This document shows positions 47,825 to 61,178 of a stretch of DNA of 64,000 bases, in pieces (the first letter of the stretch is position 1; every line of letters starts with the position of its first letter). The translations under genes and the position numbers were made by a program. The stretch is taken from the NCBI GenBank assembly GCA_026120185.1, contig JANUWF010001635.1, forward strand, positions 1,054,001 through 1,118,000, written 5' to 3'. The notes under the pieces were generated by a model, which had not been told where the DNA came from, did no database searches, and was given only the letters and a program-made list of their open reading frames with translations. The stretch comes from Voacanga thouarsii. Taxonomy: Eukaryota > Streptophyta > Magnoliopsida > Gentianales > Apocynaceae.

Positions 47825-48701
47825 ATGGCTTTCATCAATTTTTGTAAACTCCAGTGCAACTTTTATACTTTGAAAACAAAAATATCCTAATCACAAATTA
47901 TCCAAATTTGAATTTTTGAGTGCACAATTTTACATAAATAAAATCAATACAAATTCTTACTGGATGTAAAAATCATTATAAAATCCTACATTTACCAATT
48001 AATAATAAAGAAGCATGAATAGAAAATTATTTATCAACATTTTCTAGCATAAAAGAATGCACAAATAATTTTTTTAGTATTTAAAAATCAATGATAAATA
48101 TCACTACAATAATTTAATATTTTTGTAATTCCTTTAAAATTAATTCTAACATTTAGAGTTTAATTATTTATTTTAGATACTAAAATTTAATTGACTATAA
48201 TTTCATTTATTTAGTATCATTTCCATATACATATTAGAGTCATTTCCCAATGCCAATGCATAATTAATTTTGACTGTAATAAAAATTTCTATATAAAACT
48301 TAAAAATATTACATGTAATTTATTCATATTTAAATCATAACATATTTTGAGTTAAAGTATAATTTATAATATTTAATTATAATTAATTATAAATAATAAT
48401 TATTTACAAAAAATATAAAAATTTCAAATATAGAGTATCTAAATGTTTTAATTTGAATAATTTCTATTAATATTTTAATATGAATTAAATATGTACTTTA
48501 ATCCATATTTTCATGAAGAATTAAATATGAATTTTAATTAAAATTAAATATTTTCAACAAATAGTTAAATATTTCATGTATATTTTGAGATATTTTATGT
48601 TAATATTTAATTTGAAAATTAAATATTATATTTAATTTAAGACTACATATAAAAATTAAATACAATTAATTTTAAATGTCAATAACGTATACCTAAAATC
48701 G

Positions 48702-51016
48702 TCAAAACCAAATATGAAAACTAGTGCCACAATAAAATCCTCGACGGTGCCTTTGTGGTTGAACCCATTTTGGAGGTTGTTGCTGAGGTTATTCTTTAAG
48801 TTGTCTCTCATCTTGTTCTTCTATAGCGTACGATGGATCTACATCGTCCTCAGACTACCTATACTGTCTCCGAGATAGTTCAATGGATGTACCAGCAGCA
48901 AACTAGCCCATCGAAGATACGCATCTAGGATCGAAAATTAGGTTCTGTAGAGTTAAGAATTCATCATAGTCATCTAAAATCACTGCACCTGGGATATAAT
49001 CATTTGCAATCGGTGGAACTAGAACATAGTCATCATCGACCGCTGTAGGAGCACCTGGCACATAAACATATTTATCTCTATACATAGGTGAGTAGTACTG
49101 TTGTGGGAGAACTTCCTCAGCTGCAGCATGCCTGTCTACCGCCCTGCCTTATTGGTAGTACTTCTCGAGAAACCTTTTGTCGAATCGACGATATCGGATT
49201 AGCAACATACGATCGTCTTGATGGCTCATACGGTATTCGACTTAGATGATCGAATTCACCACTAATAGTCAAAGTATGCCTGGCAACATCAAACATTCTT
49301 CCAACTGCTTGATGCGAGTACGATGAATCATCATGTTGAGACACTTTATTGCCTATGTATAAGATTTGGTACAACGCGTCGAGCTGCATATGCATTTTCA
49401 AGAATATCACTAAAAATTTAAATAAATCAAAATTCTATATATGCTTATATGAAAAAGAAAAAATGGACTTACGAGTACTTCAACTGCTAAACTACTAGAT
49501 TGAGAGCCCATAAGATTCGGGTGTTGTATGATATGATTGCTAATTAATTGCCATATGCGAGTCTAATACCACACAAAATAATCAAGTGAAACAACAACTT
49601 GCTTGAAAGTGGGTTATCTTGTGAGAATATAAGCATGTCGGTTGATCTAATTAGCACGGTGTAACATATCCACCTCATCCCATCCAGCACTAGTAGTCCA
49701 TAGATCCTGCTGATGCAGATTCGACTCTGTGTCAACAGCATTAGGAATTATTTGCAACAATTCAAATTGTTATATAACTTGATCGGGGCGATTACCTCAA
49801 TCGTCTCCTAATATAGTAGATATGTGATAGATATCCAAATTGGTTGCCCATGCATATAATAAGGAGGTAGAGATGCTAACATGTTCTCATCATAAGGTTG
49901 CTAAATAAACTACAAAAATAAATAAATTTAGTTTCCAACAATAAATAAAAAATAATTTTATTAGACGTTCGATTATCGTAGTAATACATACGTGATTATA
50001 TCGCTTCCGCTCCAATTGATCTCTATACGCAATCAGCATATGTATAGGGGTGCGGGACAGTTCCAGTGGACTCTGCCATACTAGTCCTCCAGGCACATTC
50101 GGGCCAATATCCTCTATCGGACGTACTTTATCTATTCTAATAATGAAAATGCGTTCCCAAACCCATAACTATTTTAAAAGAAATAATAATATTAAAAAAA
50201 TATTTCATAATTTAAAATAGTTATTTTAATTTTAGATTTAAATTCGTACATAAATCAATAGTAGTGGACTACTGATCTGATGTGCTGTATAAACAGTGAC
50301 ATTGCATATGCAACGATACAAATGCACTAAGGTAGCACTTCCTCAGCTCAGTGTACCAACCAACTCTAGGTTACGTATATATCTAAGGAATCACAGATGA
50401 ACTCGATTTCTGGATTTGTCGGAGAATAAAAATCCACTAAGAAGCTGTATAATGGGACACCTTGCATGATGTGCAACCATATCCGAAATCGCGTGCACCG
50501 GAAAAGGTTGAGCTAGGGCTCTCTCAATTGAGCTTAACTTCAATCGAGATTCGTCTAGATCTGTACCTGTTGAGCGAAAATCAAGGAGTGTGTCACATAG
50601 GTCTAGCAGCTCTATCTGCGGATAGTTAAACCTACGGCTAATAATTGGATTACCCTCCATGCGTAATCTAAAAAGAACATTTACATCCTACAGTGTAATA
50701 GTGGTCTCTCCAACTGTAAGGTAGAACGTGTGTGTCTCCTGGAGTCATCTTTCCACCAATGCTATAATTAGGGGATGATCAATCTTTATGTAGGACAAAC
50801 GAATAATCCCATTAAACCCAACTATATCCATAAATTGCTCAACCCGGGGATCGAATGGTCGAGCAACCCAAAAATGCTATCATTGTGCTTTACAGTGAGG
50901 ATAGTATCTTCCAATTGTCTTGCCCAAATATGTGTCGATCTATGTTTACGCTGCAGAGTCAACAAGTCTGGAATAATAGTGTTAGAATCAACTCTGTCTT
51001 GTGCAAGGTCATACAT
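48702..51016 (-). pseudogene. PMD gene carried by MULE-B, degenerate
   Basis: Begins at the ATG at 51014-51016 (MYDLAQDRVDSNTIIPDLL, matching the MULE-A start) and ends at the TGA at 48702-48704 after the CGTS motif. Recognisable pieces are 50391-50660 (NYPQIELLDLCDTLL... GFLFSDKSRNRVHL), 49890-50096 (VWQSPLELSRTP, the exon 2 equivalent, with the same GTATGT donor), 49117-49410 (exon 4 equivalent) and 48903-49085. Stops and shifts occur throughout, including one break close to where MULE-A also changes frame (after the NDSIF block, about 50890). Function is that of the family, not of this copy. Confidence 0.75.
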
Positions 51017-51233
51017 GGTGTCCTAAAATAAGAAAGTACAATTGTAATATATTATTAAACAAAATAAAGTGAAAATATCAATATTGGTGGAACCATAATG
51101 CCACAAAATTTGTAAGCAGATGTTATGAAAGGTATTACAAACATAAGTACGCTTTGATACAACATATCAAAGAAAAAAAATATTATATCAGTCATATGAA
51201 TTACAAAGATATAACATATAAATTATTTTAACA

Positions 51234-54017
51234 TCAATCTATAGTACTGTGTGTGTAGTTCTTCCTATTATGTCCACTGCGATGGCATAACCCACATCGA
51301 GGGGGTGAATCAAGATTACGCTCATCTATTTCATTCCAAATACGTGTCATCTGCCTTCGACCGACTCGACGATTCTTGAAACGGTGAGCGTACGGTGCTA
51401 AGAGAAAATTAAGGCTGTGCCAATAATCCTTATGTAAAATGGGTCTAAATTGTGTCGTATACGTCAACCTATAGGATATTGTTGTGTTTTCTAATGACAT
51501 GAGATCCTCGGGGTTCAGCCCCAATTGCTGACATGCTATAAATGTGTGTGAATAGAGAATTCTATATATTTCCCATTTGCATCAACTGCATGTTTTGCTA
51601 CTAATATTAATCTCGTAAGAATTATTTTCCTTTCTATACTCATGATGTGCTGACATAACACTAAAAATATCTCGATCCTAATTAAAAACAGCACACGGTG
51701 TCTCCTTCCTTTCGTGTCATTCTTTACAAACTTTACTCATATTATCGAAGAAAATTGATACCTGCCGTGATTAGCCTCATGTCTATGATCGTTGAAATAT
51801 TTGACTATTTTTTTAAAGGAAGACTCAACAATAACCTTGATGGGCAGAGCACATATGCCATTCATGACACTGTTAAATGACTCAACTAAATTAGTTGTCA
51901 TATTACCGCATCTATGCCCACCGTCATAAGCAACCGTTCATTGCTCATTCGGAATCAAATTCAACCATGCCTTCGCTTGGGGGTTTAACACATTAATTTC
52001 TTTCATAATCTGCAAAAATTTTCGCTTCTTGCTTTGATGCCCGGCTGCATACATCAACTTCTTCAACTGATGATTCCTGAACTTTGTATTGAAGTTGCTT
52101 TGAATGTATCTAAGATAAAATTTGTGCACTGCTATTAGTTCTTACCACTCGGGTAGTCGATATAGGGCATTCAATATCCCAATGTGTCTGTCGAATATTA
52201 GACAAATTCTTCGATCCTTTAGCACATGCGCTCTGAGTAACGACAGAAACCAACCCCGACTGTCATTAGTTTCCTCGTCAACGACTGCAAAAGCAAGAGG
52301 TAATATATGATTATTGGCATCTTGACCGACTGCGGTTAATGGTTTTCCCTTATATATACTCTTAAGAAATGTTCCATCGATGCTGACTACTGATTTCATG
52401 TAAACAAGTGTATTAATGTATGGCTTGAACGCCCAAAAAACATATCCAAATGTCTTCGCGCTATTTCTATCCATAGGTAGGTTGTGCCATGCTACGACGA
52501 TACCTGGATTGGCATCTTGCAAGGCTTGCATATACCTTGATAGTTGTGCAAATGAAGAAGGTCAGTTACCATACATCATCTCAATGGCATGCCTACACGC
52601 GTTCCATCCTTTTTTGTAAGACGAAATGAAATGTAAAGTGTCATGTATATGGTTGTTTATCTTGCAAATTTTAATTTTCAGATTATTGTGAATCATTAAC
52701 AAAATATACTTCGTTATAAATTTTGCGCTCATATTGTGATGGTTACCGTCTATTGTCCTGAATTAGAGAAATATGCTCTTCATGCCAACGAGTAATTTGT
52801 CACAGACCACAACTTTTTTTCTTTCGTGCACAAATTTGCCAATAACAGAGATGTTGGGGAGTTAAATTTTTGCACTCGGCAATCCAAGATGCTGCTTTGC
52901 TTTTTTGTACTATAAACTCACGACCTAACCCGACATACCACGATTGAATTGCCCAAAGTAACTCTTCCTTATTTCTGAATCACATTCTAATCCTCAAGTC
53001 ATTGTTAGATTCTGACCATAAATCTATCCGACTGCTTCCTGTCACCGTTCTATCGAATTCATTTTCTATTTCTTGAGAAGTAGCCAACCTGTTAAGATAT
53101 GTGGATTATACAACCGATCCGGTTCAATGGGTATATTAGTAGGTTATTACATTATAGAAGGATTGGGAATCTGTTCTCTAGCATCACCATCCCCCTTATC
53201 TTCGTCGGGGGTATCTTCTGTATTAAGTCCATCAATGTCTGAGGCTGGTCCTAAACTATCCACAGTCGCCTCCGGAGCACCTACCCAATTGGACTTTCGA
53301 GCAATCCACTTATCGACTAGGGTTATATCTAATGGAATACCTATTTTCGCAGTAGAAAACAACAGTAGGTTAGGCTATGTTTGCCTAGGCTGAACATCGA
53401 TATGAAGTGGAGGTGTAGCAAACCTTATTGAGGTTGATAGGTATTGATTTCTTGGTCCGACAATTGGGGTATCCGGAACTATCCTAGTATAAAGGGATTG
53501 AAAATTATCGGTTGGGAGATGTCCAGGATTACTGGCGTAAATAGGTGTAGGTGCATTTAAATCAATATTAGCCATGTTCATTGGAGTAGCTGAATTCATT
53601 AATTCGGTGAAGGACTTTGTAATAGGAGTGGGGCTGTGTTGTTCTAAAAGATTTGTAACTGTTGCATTTTGAATCTGTACGATCCCATAATGAACAAGCA
53701 GATCAATTGGTTGTCCTTTCACGGCGGATGCATAGTACCACAAGCTTTCCATACCTTCATCGTCTGTTATGGAAGTTGTTGTTGACCTTATTGCAACACC
53801 AAAAATAATATCTTCTCTCATTGTTATTTGCAACTGAATAGTAGACATATCTAATCCATAAAGTGTACATATTTTGTTGACTAAATCGAGGTAATTAACT
53901 CAATTTTTAACAATCAAATGCCTTGCGACAGGGACCGTTAAAAAAATCGTCGTTTGGGTTGCGCATAATCTCGCAATTCTAATACAACCGTAATCGAACA
54001 AGTTATTCTAGTGACAT
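51234..54017 (-). pseudogene. MURA-type transposase of MULE-B, heavily degenerate
   Basis: Aligned to the MULE-A transposase, the start ATG is at 54015-54017 but codon 5 is already a stop. Open pieces include 53375-53848 (N-terminal region), 53147-53362 (linker), 52142-52531 (DDE region with VVSIDGTFLKSIYKG and a changed second block, FDRH, so the Asp is kept) and 51938-52129 (the HKFYLRYIQSNFN stretch, where the conserved C..H is Y..Y, so this zinc or structural pair is lost). The last piece, 51234-51524, keeps TGG where MULE-A has TGA, but its CCHC knuckle ends in Tyr (CGLCHRSGHNRKNY). The protein is dead. Confidence 0.8.
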
Positions 54018-56003
54018 TGTGCCTAAATAAATAATGCAAGAGAATTTTTCTACAAAATAAATAAATAAATAAAGTACGTCGCAATCTTAAATTACTATAT
54101 AAAACCAATATCATCATTATTCAGCACATCTCAACCCAAAGCAATATATTGTGTTGTACAATGCAATATCAATATAAATATAAATCAATTAATCGTCACA
54201 AATAATCAAAAACTAAATATCAAACAAAATATAATAATTTTTAACATGGACGTGAAATTATGTTAATCCAAATATTTATTATTCAAATGTATAATGTGTA
54301 TAAAGTATTTCATATAATATTTTGGATTTGTTTATACCTAAAGAAAGATAAAAAAGATACTTTGTCTAATTTTTTAATATATTTTGGATTAGTTTATATT
54401 TTTGTAATTTTTTGTGTTTTTTAATTCTAATCAATAGAAATTTCAATTTAATATTTTCATTTAATTCATATTGCTATTCAAAAATTATTTAAGTCTTTCA
54501 TTTTAATAGAAGATAAAAATTTAATTCTTGTATTTTTTCACATTTGAAATTTATTTTGTATTTGGAAAAAAAAAATGAGGATGTACTTAGATTATATTTC
54601 TCTCGTTAGAAAAAAAGAAAAAAAAAACCATTCTAAATTATGGATGTACTTAGATTGTGGTTCTTTCAATAAATTTTAATTGTGAAATATTAATAATTAT
54701 AGTATACGCTCTAAATATTAATAAAAATTTGAATTTATAAATCTTCTATAAAAATCAAAATTATGTTCATATGTGTTTTTAACAATCAACATAAGTACTA
54801 ATTTGCTAAAATATTAATAATTTTTAGTGGTGGCTCTATTTCTTCTACATTTTCACTTTTATTTAAATATATACTAAAAATTACAAATAAATTAAATTAT
54901 TAAATTCATCATAAAAGCTAAAGATAAGGTTCACCCTTAAATTTTAATATATACTATATTAAATTTTTTCATTTTATTTGAAAATTTGTACATAATTAGA
55001 TATTTTTCGTCTAATTTAAATTAATATTTTCCTAATCAATTTTTACATAAAATCATAAAATTTAAGATAACATAATTAATTTTCTTTTAACCTAACATGT
55101 TTATTGTTAAAAATAATTAGTTGATGATTTTTCCTTTAACCTAACAATATTTTTTTGTATCTCAAATTTTATGCATAGCCGTGTCTTTTTAACATTTTAA
55201 TCTAAATTTTGATTCAACAGATCGAAGTAGATTATAAGTCAGTAAGTAAGTTAGCCAAATATCAATCCTACACAGTTTATACCATTCAATAAAACAAAAA
55301 ATAGACCAAATCAATAATTCACTCTAAATTTTGATTAAACAGATCAAAGTATATTATAAATCAGTCAACATTAATATATAAAAATCCCAATAATTTCACT
55401 ATAAGTGCATAATATAATAATTAAATTTTTAAGATTAAATTCAAATATATCTATTTCAATAAATAAATGAATAAATTAATACAATCTCTATTTTTTCTTT
55501 AAAAAAAAAACCTGTTATGTAGAAATTGTTTGTGTGGCTCAAATGCACAGGCAGCAACACTTTTTCTGATTTGTAGTTCCAGCACAAATCTCCGACGATA
55601 GATTAGTGGTGATGATATAAAAAAAAAAATGATATGTAGTTCTGGATGACTAAGAGAAGAAAACTGGTTTGGAGAATTTTAAAACAAGAGAAGAAAAATG
55701 GTTTACTTCTTGTGATTTACCAGAGATGAAATCTTCCTGCCGTATTTGGGAGCTAAAGCAGTGTTCCTACGATATGGTAGAAGATGAATGAAATGAAACA
55801 ACAGAGTAAATGTTTAGCCATCGGTTTGCATTGATATTTATAGGTAAATTTTTTCCCTGTGCTTCCCGTAAATTCTATGACCACATTTGAATTTGTCATT
55901 GAATTTCGGTCAAAAGACTGATCAGCTTTCACGTGGGTGCGCAGCCTTTTCAGTGGAATTAGACAATCCACTAAAAAGGCCACGAAAAGGGCAAAAAGTG
56001 GAC

Positions 56004-56098
56004 AAATCATGTCTGCCAGACGCGAGGAAGTCCACCTGGCATGTACCGACAACCTTCTTATATTGGTGACTCCTCATCATGTTTAGCAGACACGAGGT
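56004..56098. repeat. Right subterminal palindrome cluster of MULE-B (2 copies)
   Basis: Degenerate copies at about 56004-56028 and 56074-56098, the outer one 87 bp from the element end. The right half-sites (CAGACGCGAGGA, CAGACACGAGGT) are better kept than the left ones. Confidence 0.8.
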
Positions 56099-56195
56099 AG
56101 CCCCCTCCCCCCAGGAGGATACCCCATAATTTGTTTCCCTTTTCGGAGCTCAATTTTAAAAGTCCCCTATTTTGGTCAAAAGCCCTATTTTTGTG

Positions 56196-56424
56196 TTTGG
56201 CTTAATTCGAAACTTCCAGTTTTGCAATCCAAAACCCACATGAAAATGAAAAGGAAGAAGGAAATTAACAAATAAAGTTACTCAGCTTATCCGCATGAAA
56301 TGAAGCCAAGAAGTGCTACATACTGTGGCAATTTTATTTACTTCAAAGATCACAAGATACAGCCTTTTCGACTTCTTATTTCTTACAAGCTATGTAATAT
56401 AAAAAGCATATGAGGTACGTACTC
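56196..56424. other. Spacer between MULE-B and Copia element 2
   Basis: About 230 bp with no recognised content. Confidence 0.5.
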
Positions 56425-56429
56425 TAAGA

Positions 56430-56870
56430 GTGTTGGGATGCCTTGCATCCATTTGAGTTTGTCCCACATCAGATACCAACAACAATAGCCCTCCTTTGAA
56501 GCCTTATAAATATAAGGCCTTGTTTGGCTTTGTAATAACACACAACACTAACATAAGAGTTTGAATAGCCATTGAGGTATTTACTATTTACATTACTCTT
56601 GTTCTGTATTTGTGGTGTTTAGTGGCTTAGGAATACTTTCCTAAAACCTTGTAAATTGTCCTTTTCATAGTGAAGTTTTGTTCCGCCTCCACCCGTGAAC
56701 GTAAGTTAGTTGACTGAACCACGTAAGTTCTTATATCTCTTTCTTTTATTTCATTTCTCGTTATTTATTTTTTTCTCCAAGTTATTTGTTGTTATTATTA
56801 TTTCTTTGTTATCATCTTGTATGGTTTTGCCATTAGAGTTCTGGTTTCTTCCTGGGGCCTATCCCTAACA
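56430..56870 (+). repeat. 5' LTR of Copia element 2
   Basis: 441 bp, TGTTGGGATG ... ATCCCTAACA, with TG...CA ends directly before the primer binding site. It contains CTTATAAATATAAGG near 56505, a likely TATA box that is itself palindromic. Confidence 0.9.
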
Positions 56871-56873
56871 AAT

Positions 56874-56885
56874 TGGTATCAAAGC
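56874..56885 (+). other. Primer binding site of Copia element 2
   Basis: TGGTATCAAAGC three bases after the LTR differs from the usual TGGTATCAGAGC (initiator Met tRNA) by one base. Confidence 0.8.
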
Positions 56886-56902
56886 TACTAGTTTTTAACT
56901 TT

Positions 56903-59900
56903 ATGGCAATGAAGATAACAAAGACTAAGGTAACGAAATTCGATTGGGATGTCAACTTCGGCATGTGGCAACTCAAAATGGAGGCCATCTTAATTTAAGA
57001 CGGGATTGATTTAGCCTTAGAAGGATAGAGGAGAAGCTAGCAGAGATGACAGTAGCAACATTTGAAGAACTGGATAAAAGAGAGAGATCAGGTATTATTC
57101 TCAATCTCTCTAATGAGGTTTTAAGAGAAGTTGCTACTGACACTTCTGCTAGAGCTATATGGGAAAAGCTAAAGGCTTTGTATATAAAGAAGACAGTGAA
57201 AAATCGGCTCTACCTAAAATAAATTTTATTTACTCTTCAGATGCTTAAAGTTATATCTATTACTTCACATCTTAATACATTTGATTCTCTTATTATAGAT
57301 TTGAGTAATATTAATGTGAAAATAGATGATGAGGATCAGACCATTTTATTATTGTGTGCCCTTCCCAATACTTTTAGCATTTTCGAGATACTATGATATA
57401 TGAAAAGGAAATTATCTCGTATCAGAAAATTAAATTTGCTTTGAAATTAAAAGAAATGATTAACAGAGATTTAATTGGGGAGGTTAGTGGAACTCAGGTT
57501 GAAGGTCTGGAAGCCAAGGGTAGATTCGAAAATAGAAATTATGGCAGTAGTAAATCAAAATCCAGATATAGAAATTTGGTTTGCAATTATTGTCATAAAA
57601 AATAGCACATTAAGTCTGAATGCTTTAAATTGAAAAATAAAGATAAACATAAAGAAAAATCTCCTGCTAAAGCTAGTGTTGTAGCAGATGAGAGTGAATG
57701 AAATATTTTCTTTGTGACTGATAGCAGGACAAAGTTTGAAAATGAATGGATTTTAGATTCGGGTTGTTTTTACTATATGTGTCCCAATAGGAATTTGTTT
57801 TTCACTTATGAAGCTTATAACGGTAGAGTTATTTTGATAGGTAATAATGTCATTTGTAATGTTGTGGGTAGGGGCACAATTCGAATTAAAATGCATGATG
57901 GTATTATAAGAACTCTCACTGATGTTAGACATGTTCCTAATTTGAAAAATAATCTCATCTCTTTAGGCACCCTTGAGGCTCTTGGGTGTAAATATGTAGC
58001 TGAAGGTGGAGTTATGAAAGTTTGTAAAGATGCTCTTGTTGTTATGAAAGGTTGCATGTCTAGTAGTTTGTATACTTTACAGGGGACTACTCTCACAGGT
58101 TTTGTTGCAGCTTCTACATCAGCTTTGTCTGATTCTGACATTATCAAATTATGGCATATGCGTTTGGGGCACATGAGTGAGAAAGGTCTGCACATGTTGA
58201 GCAAGAGAGGCCTTCTGGATGGACAAAATACTGGTACATTGAACTTCTGTGAGTACTGTATTTTCGAAAAGCAGAAAAGGATCAGTTTCAACTCACCAGC
58301 AATTCACCGGACTAAAGGTACTTTGGATTATATTCATTCAAATCTTTGGGGTCCATCTCGTGTCCCGTCTAAGGGTGGTGCTAGGTATTTATTAACTTTC
58401 ATTGATGATTATTCAATAAAAGTTTGGGTCTATTTTCTTAAGAATAAGAGCGATGTTTACCTAACTTTCAAATGGTAGAAAGTTTTGATTAAGAAATAGA
58501 CAGATAAATAGATAAAGTGGCTGAGGACAGATAATGGCATGGAATTCTATAAAAAATAATTGGATGAATTTTGTAAAAAATGAAGGAATTGTTCGGCATC
58601 GTCTAGTAAGAATGATGCCTCACCAAAACGGTGTTGCAAAACGCATGAATAGAACTATTTTGGAAAGAGTATGTTGTATAATTTCAAATGCAGGGTTGAC
58701 AAAGAATTTCTAGGTAGAGACAGTTTCTACAGCATGTTACATTGTCAACCACGCTCCTTTTGCAGTTTTTTATTTCAAAACTCCTGAGGAAGTTTGGTCA
58801 GGTACACCTGCTAATTACTCTTATTTGAAAGGTTTTGGATGTCTAGCATACATGCATGTAAATGATGAAAAATTGGCACCGAGAGATAAGAAATATATTT
58901 TCCTTGGGTATGCTTCTGGGGTGAAAGGATACAAATTGTGGTGTCCATATCTCAAATCACCTAAATTTGTAACTAGCAGAGATGTTATATTTGATGAATT
59001 GTCTATGTTAAATTCCAAATGGGAGTCTTCGAATTTTACTCGTGCAGATGAAGATGGTACGCAAGAGCAGGTGGAGCTTGAAATTGGCAGTTTTGGTCTT
59101 TCTACTTTGGCTTCTTCTATTCAGCAAAATTCAGTTCATAGTAATGAAGAAGATACAGAAGAAGAACATTTCATAGTCAGGAATAGATCAAGAAAGGAGA
59201 TTCGACTACCGCAAAGGTATGAAAATTTAGTTGCATATGCTTTGTCAGTTATAGAAGAAATAGATGGAGATTGTGAACCGTCTACCTACAACGAAGTTGT
59301 TTCATGTGAAGATTCAGCTAAGTGGTTGATTGCAATAAATGAAGAAATTGAGTCCCTCCATAAGAATAGAAATTGGGTCCTTGTAAAGCCACATTTGGGA
59401 AAAAAATTGTTGATTGCAAATGGATCTTCAAGAAAAAAGAGAGTACTCCCGGAGCTGAAGATGGAAGGTATAAAGTAAGATTGGTTGTGAAGAGCTATAT
59501 TCAGGTACAAAGTATTGATTTTAATGACGTATTTTCACATGTTGTTAAACATAGTTCTATCCGTGTTTTGCTTGCTTTAGTTATTATGAATGATTTGGAA
59601 TTGGAGCATCTTGACATTAAAACAGCCTTCTTGCATGGTAATCTTGAGGAACAAATTTACATGAAACAGCCTGAGGGATTTAAAATTGAAGGAAAAGAAG
59701 ACTATGTTTGTCTTTTGAAGAAATACTTGTATGGATTGAAGCAGTCACTAAGACACTGGTATAAGAGGTTTAACTCCTTTATATTGAGTTATCATTATTC
59801 AAGGAGCATGTACGATATCTGTGTTTACTTCTAGAAGTTACATGATTGTTCTTTTATTTATCTGCTGCTCTATGTTGATGATATAGTCATTACTGCTAAG

Positions 59901-60794
59901 AATTTGGTAGAAATCAATGTCTTGATGAGATAGTTAAAGAGTGAATCTGAGATGAAAGATTTGGGAGTAGCTAAAAAGATTCTTGGCATGGAGATCAAGA
60001 GAAATTGAGCTTTTAGGAAGTTGTACCCGACTCAAGAAAATTACATTGAGAAAGTTTTGGAGATGTATGGCATGAAAAATGCAAAACCTGTAAGTACTCC
60101 TTTTGTGAGTCATTTTAAACTTTCAACTGCTCAGTCACCAGAGTCAAGTGAAGAGAAAGATTATATGACACATGTTCCAGTGCAATTGGTAGTATAATGT
60201 ATGCAATGATTTGTACTCGTCCGAATATTTCACAAGCAGTTAGTGCGGTTAGCAGATATATGTCTTGTCTAGAAAAAGCGCATTGGCAAACCGTGAAATG
60301 GATTCTCAGATACTTGCGAGATACTTCAAATACTTGTTTGGAGTTTGGAAGAAATAACAACACTTTAGTTGGTTTTGTGGACTTTGACTACGCTAGAGTT
60401 CATGATCGGAGAAGATCACTTACTGACTATGTATTTTGCATTGGAGGTTGTGCAGTTAGTTAGAAAGCTAGCTTACAGCATGTAGTGGCGTTGTCTACTA
60501 CGGAGAGAATATATGGCTTTGACCGAGGCAATCAAAGAAGCCCTATGGTTGAAAAGTTTATTTGGCGAGCTCAGTCTACATAAAGGTATAACTACAATTT
60601 ATTGTGACAGTCAAAGTGTATTACATTTGACTAGAGATCAGATATATCATGAGAGGTCGAAGCATATTGATGTGAAGTTTCACTTCATGCAAGATATCGT
60701 TGCTGAAAAGAAAGTTTTTATTCAGAAGATTAACACCAAAGACAATCCTACTGACAAGCTTGCGAAACCTCTTCCTGTTTTCAAGTTCAAGTAG
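56903..60794 (+). pseudogene. Broken gag-pol of Copia element 2
   Basis: Gag starts at ATG 56903 and soon meets stops. 57393-57605 carries late gag and a zinc knuckle (CNYCHKK then a stop, H and C following). 57714-58478 is protease (WILDSGCFYYMC, with the D-S-G triad), pre-integrase (LWHMRLGHMSEKG) and the integrase start (C-x2-C, LLTFIDDYS). 58825-59478 is the integrase C-terminal region and linker. 59373-59834 is RT (HLDIKTAFLHGNLEEQIYM, YGLKQS), with the catalytic LLYVDDIVI just after a stop at about 59866-59890. 60197-60463 is the RT end and connection (RPNISQAVSAVSRYM). 60513-60794 is RNase H (TIYCDSQSVLHL, DNPTDKLAK). Frames are broken about ten times. Confidence 0.85.
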
Positions 60795-60908
60795 AATTTG
60801 AACTTGATTGGCATTCACTATTCATGATTTGTGGTCTTTGGACTTTTGTGGAAAAGGTGTAGTAAAATTGCTATATTTGAGTTTGGAATGCAAGTCAAGG
60901 TGGAGATT

Positions 60909-61178
60909 TTTTAGAATGCCTTGTATCCATTTGAGTTTGTCCCACATCGGATACCAACAACAATAGCCCTCCTTTGAAGCTTTATCAATATAAGGTCTTG
61001 TTTGGCTTTGTAATAACACACAATACCAACACAAGAGTTTGAATAGCCATTGAGGTATTTGCTCTTTGTAATACTTTTATTCTATATTTATGGTGTTTAG
61101 TGGCTTAGGAACACTTTCCTAAAGCCTTGTAAATTATCTTTTCATAGTGAAGTTTTGTTCTGCCTCCGCCCGTAGACG
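60909..61178 (+). repeat. 3' LTR of Copia element 2, left part
   Basis: Homologous to 56430-56700 of the 5' LTR; the terminal TGTTGGG has decayed to TTTTAGA. A purine-rich GTCAAGGTGGAG just before it is the polypurine tract. It is cut at the TSD AGACG by the solo LTR; the right part resumes at 63179-63262. Confidence 0.85.

Larger units (their letters stand above)
47507..56185 (-). mobile_element. MULE-B: two-gene Mutator-like element with PMD passenger, inverted to MULE-A
   Basis: 8679 bp bounded by a perfect 10-bp duplication, TATTTTTGTG (47497-47506 and 56186-56195). The ends read GAGTTTTTGACCAAAATA (left) and, on minus, GGGCTTTTGACCAAAATAGG (right); homology between the ends is shorter than in MULE-A because the left end has diverged after about 18 bp. 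It carries palindrome clusters near both ends, the PMD pseudogene and the transposase pseudogene on the minus strand. It is more degenerate than MULE-A. Confidence 0.9.

Noticed and set aside
57815..58291. 158-codon minus-strand open frame
   Set aside because: It is the reverse strand of the protease/integrase region of Copia 2 and has no family features.
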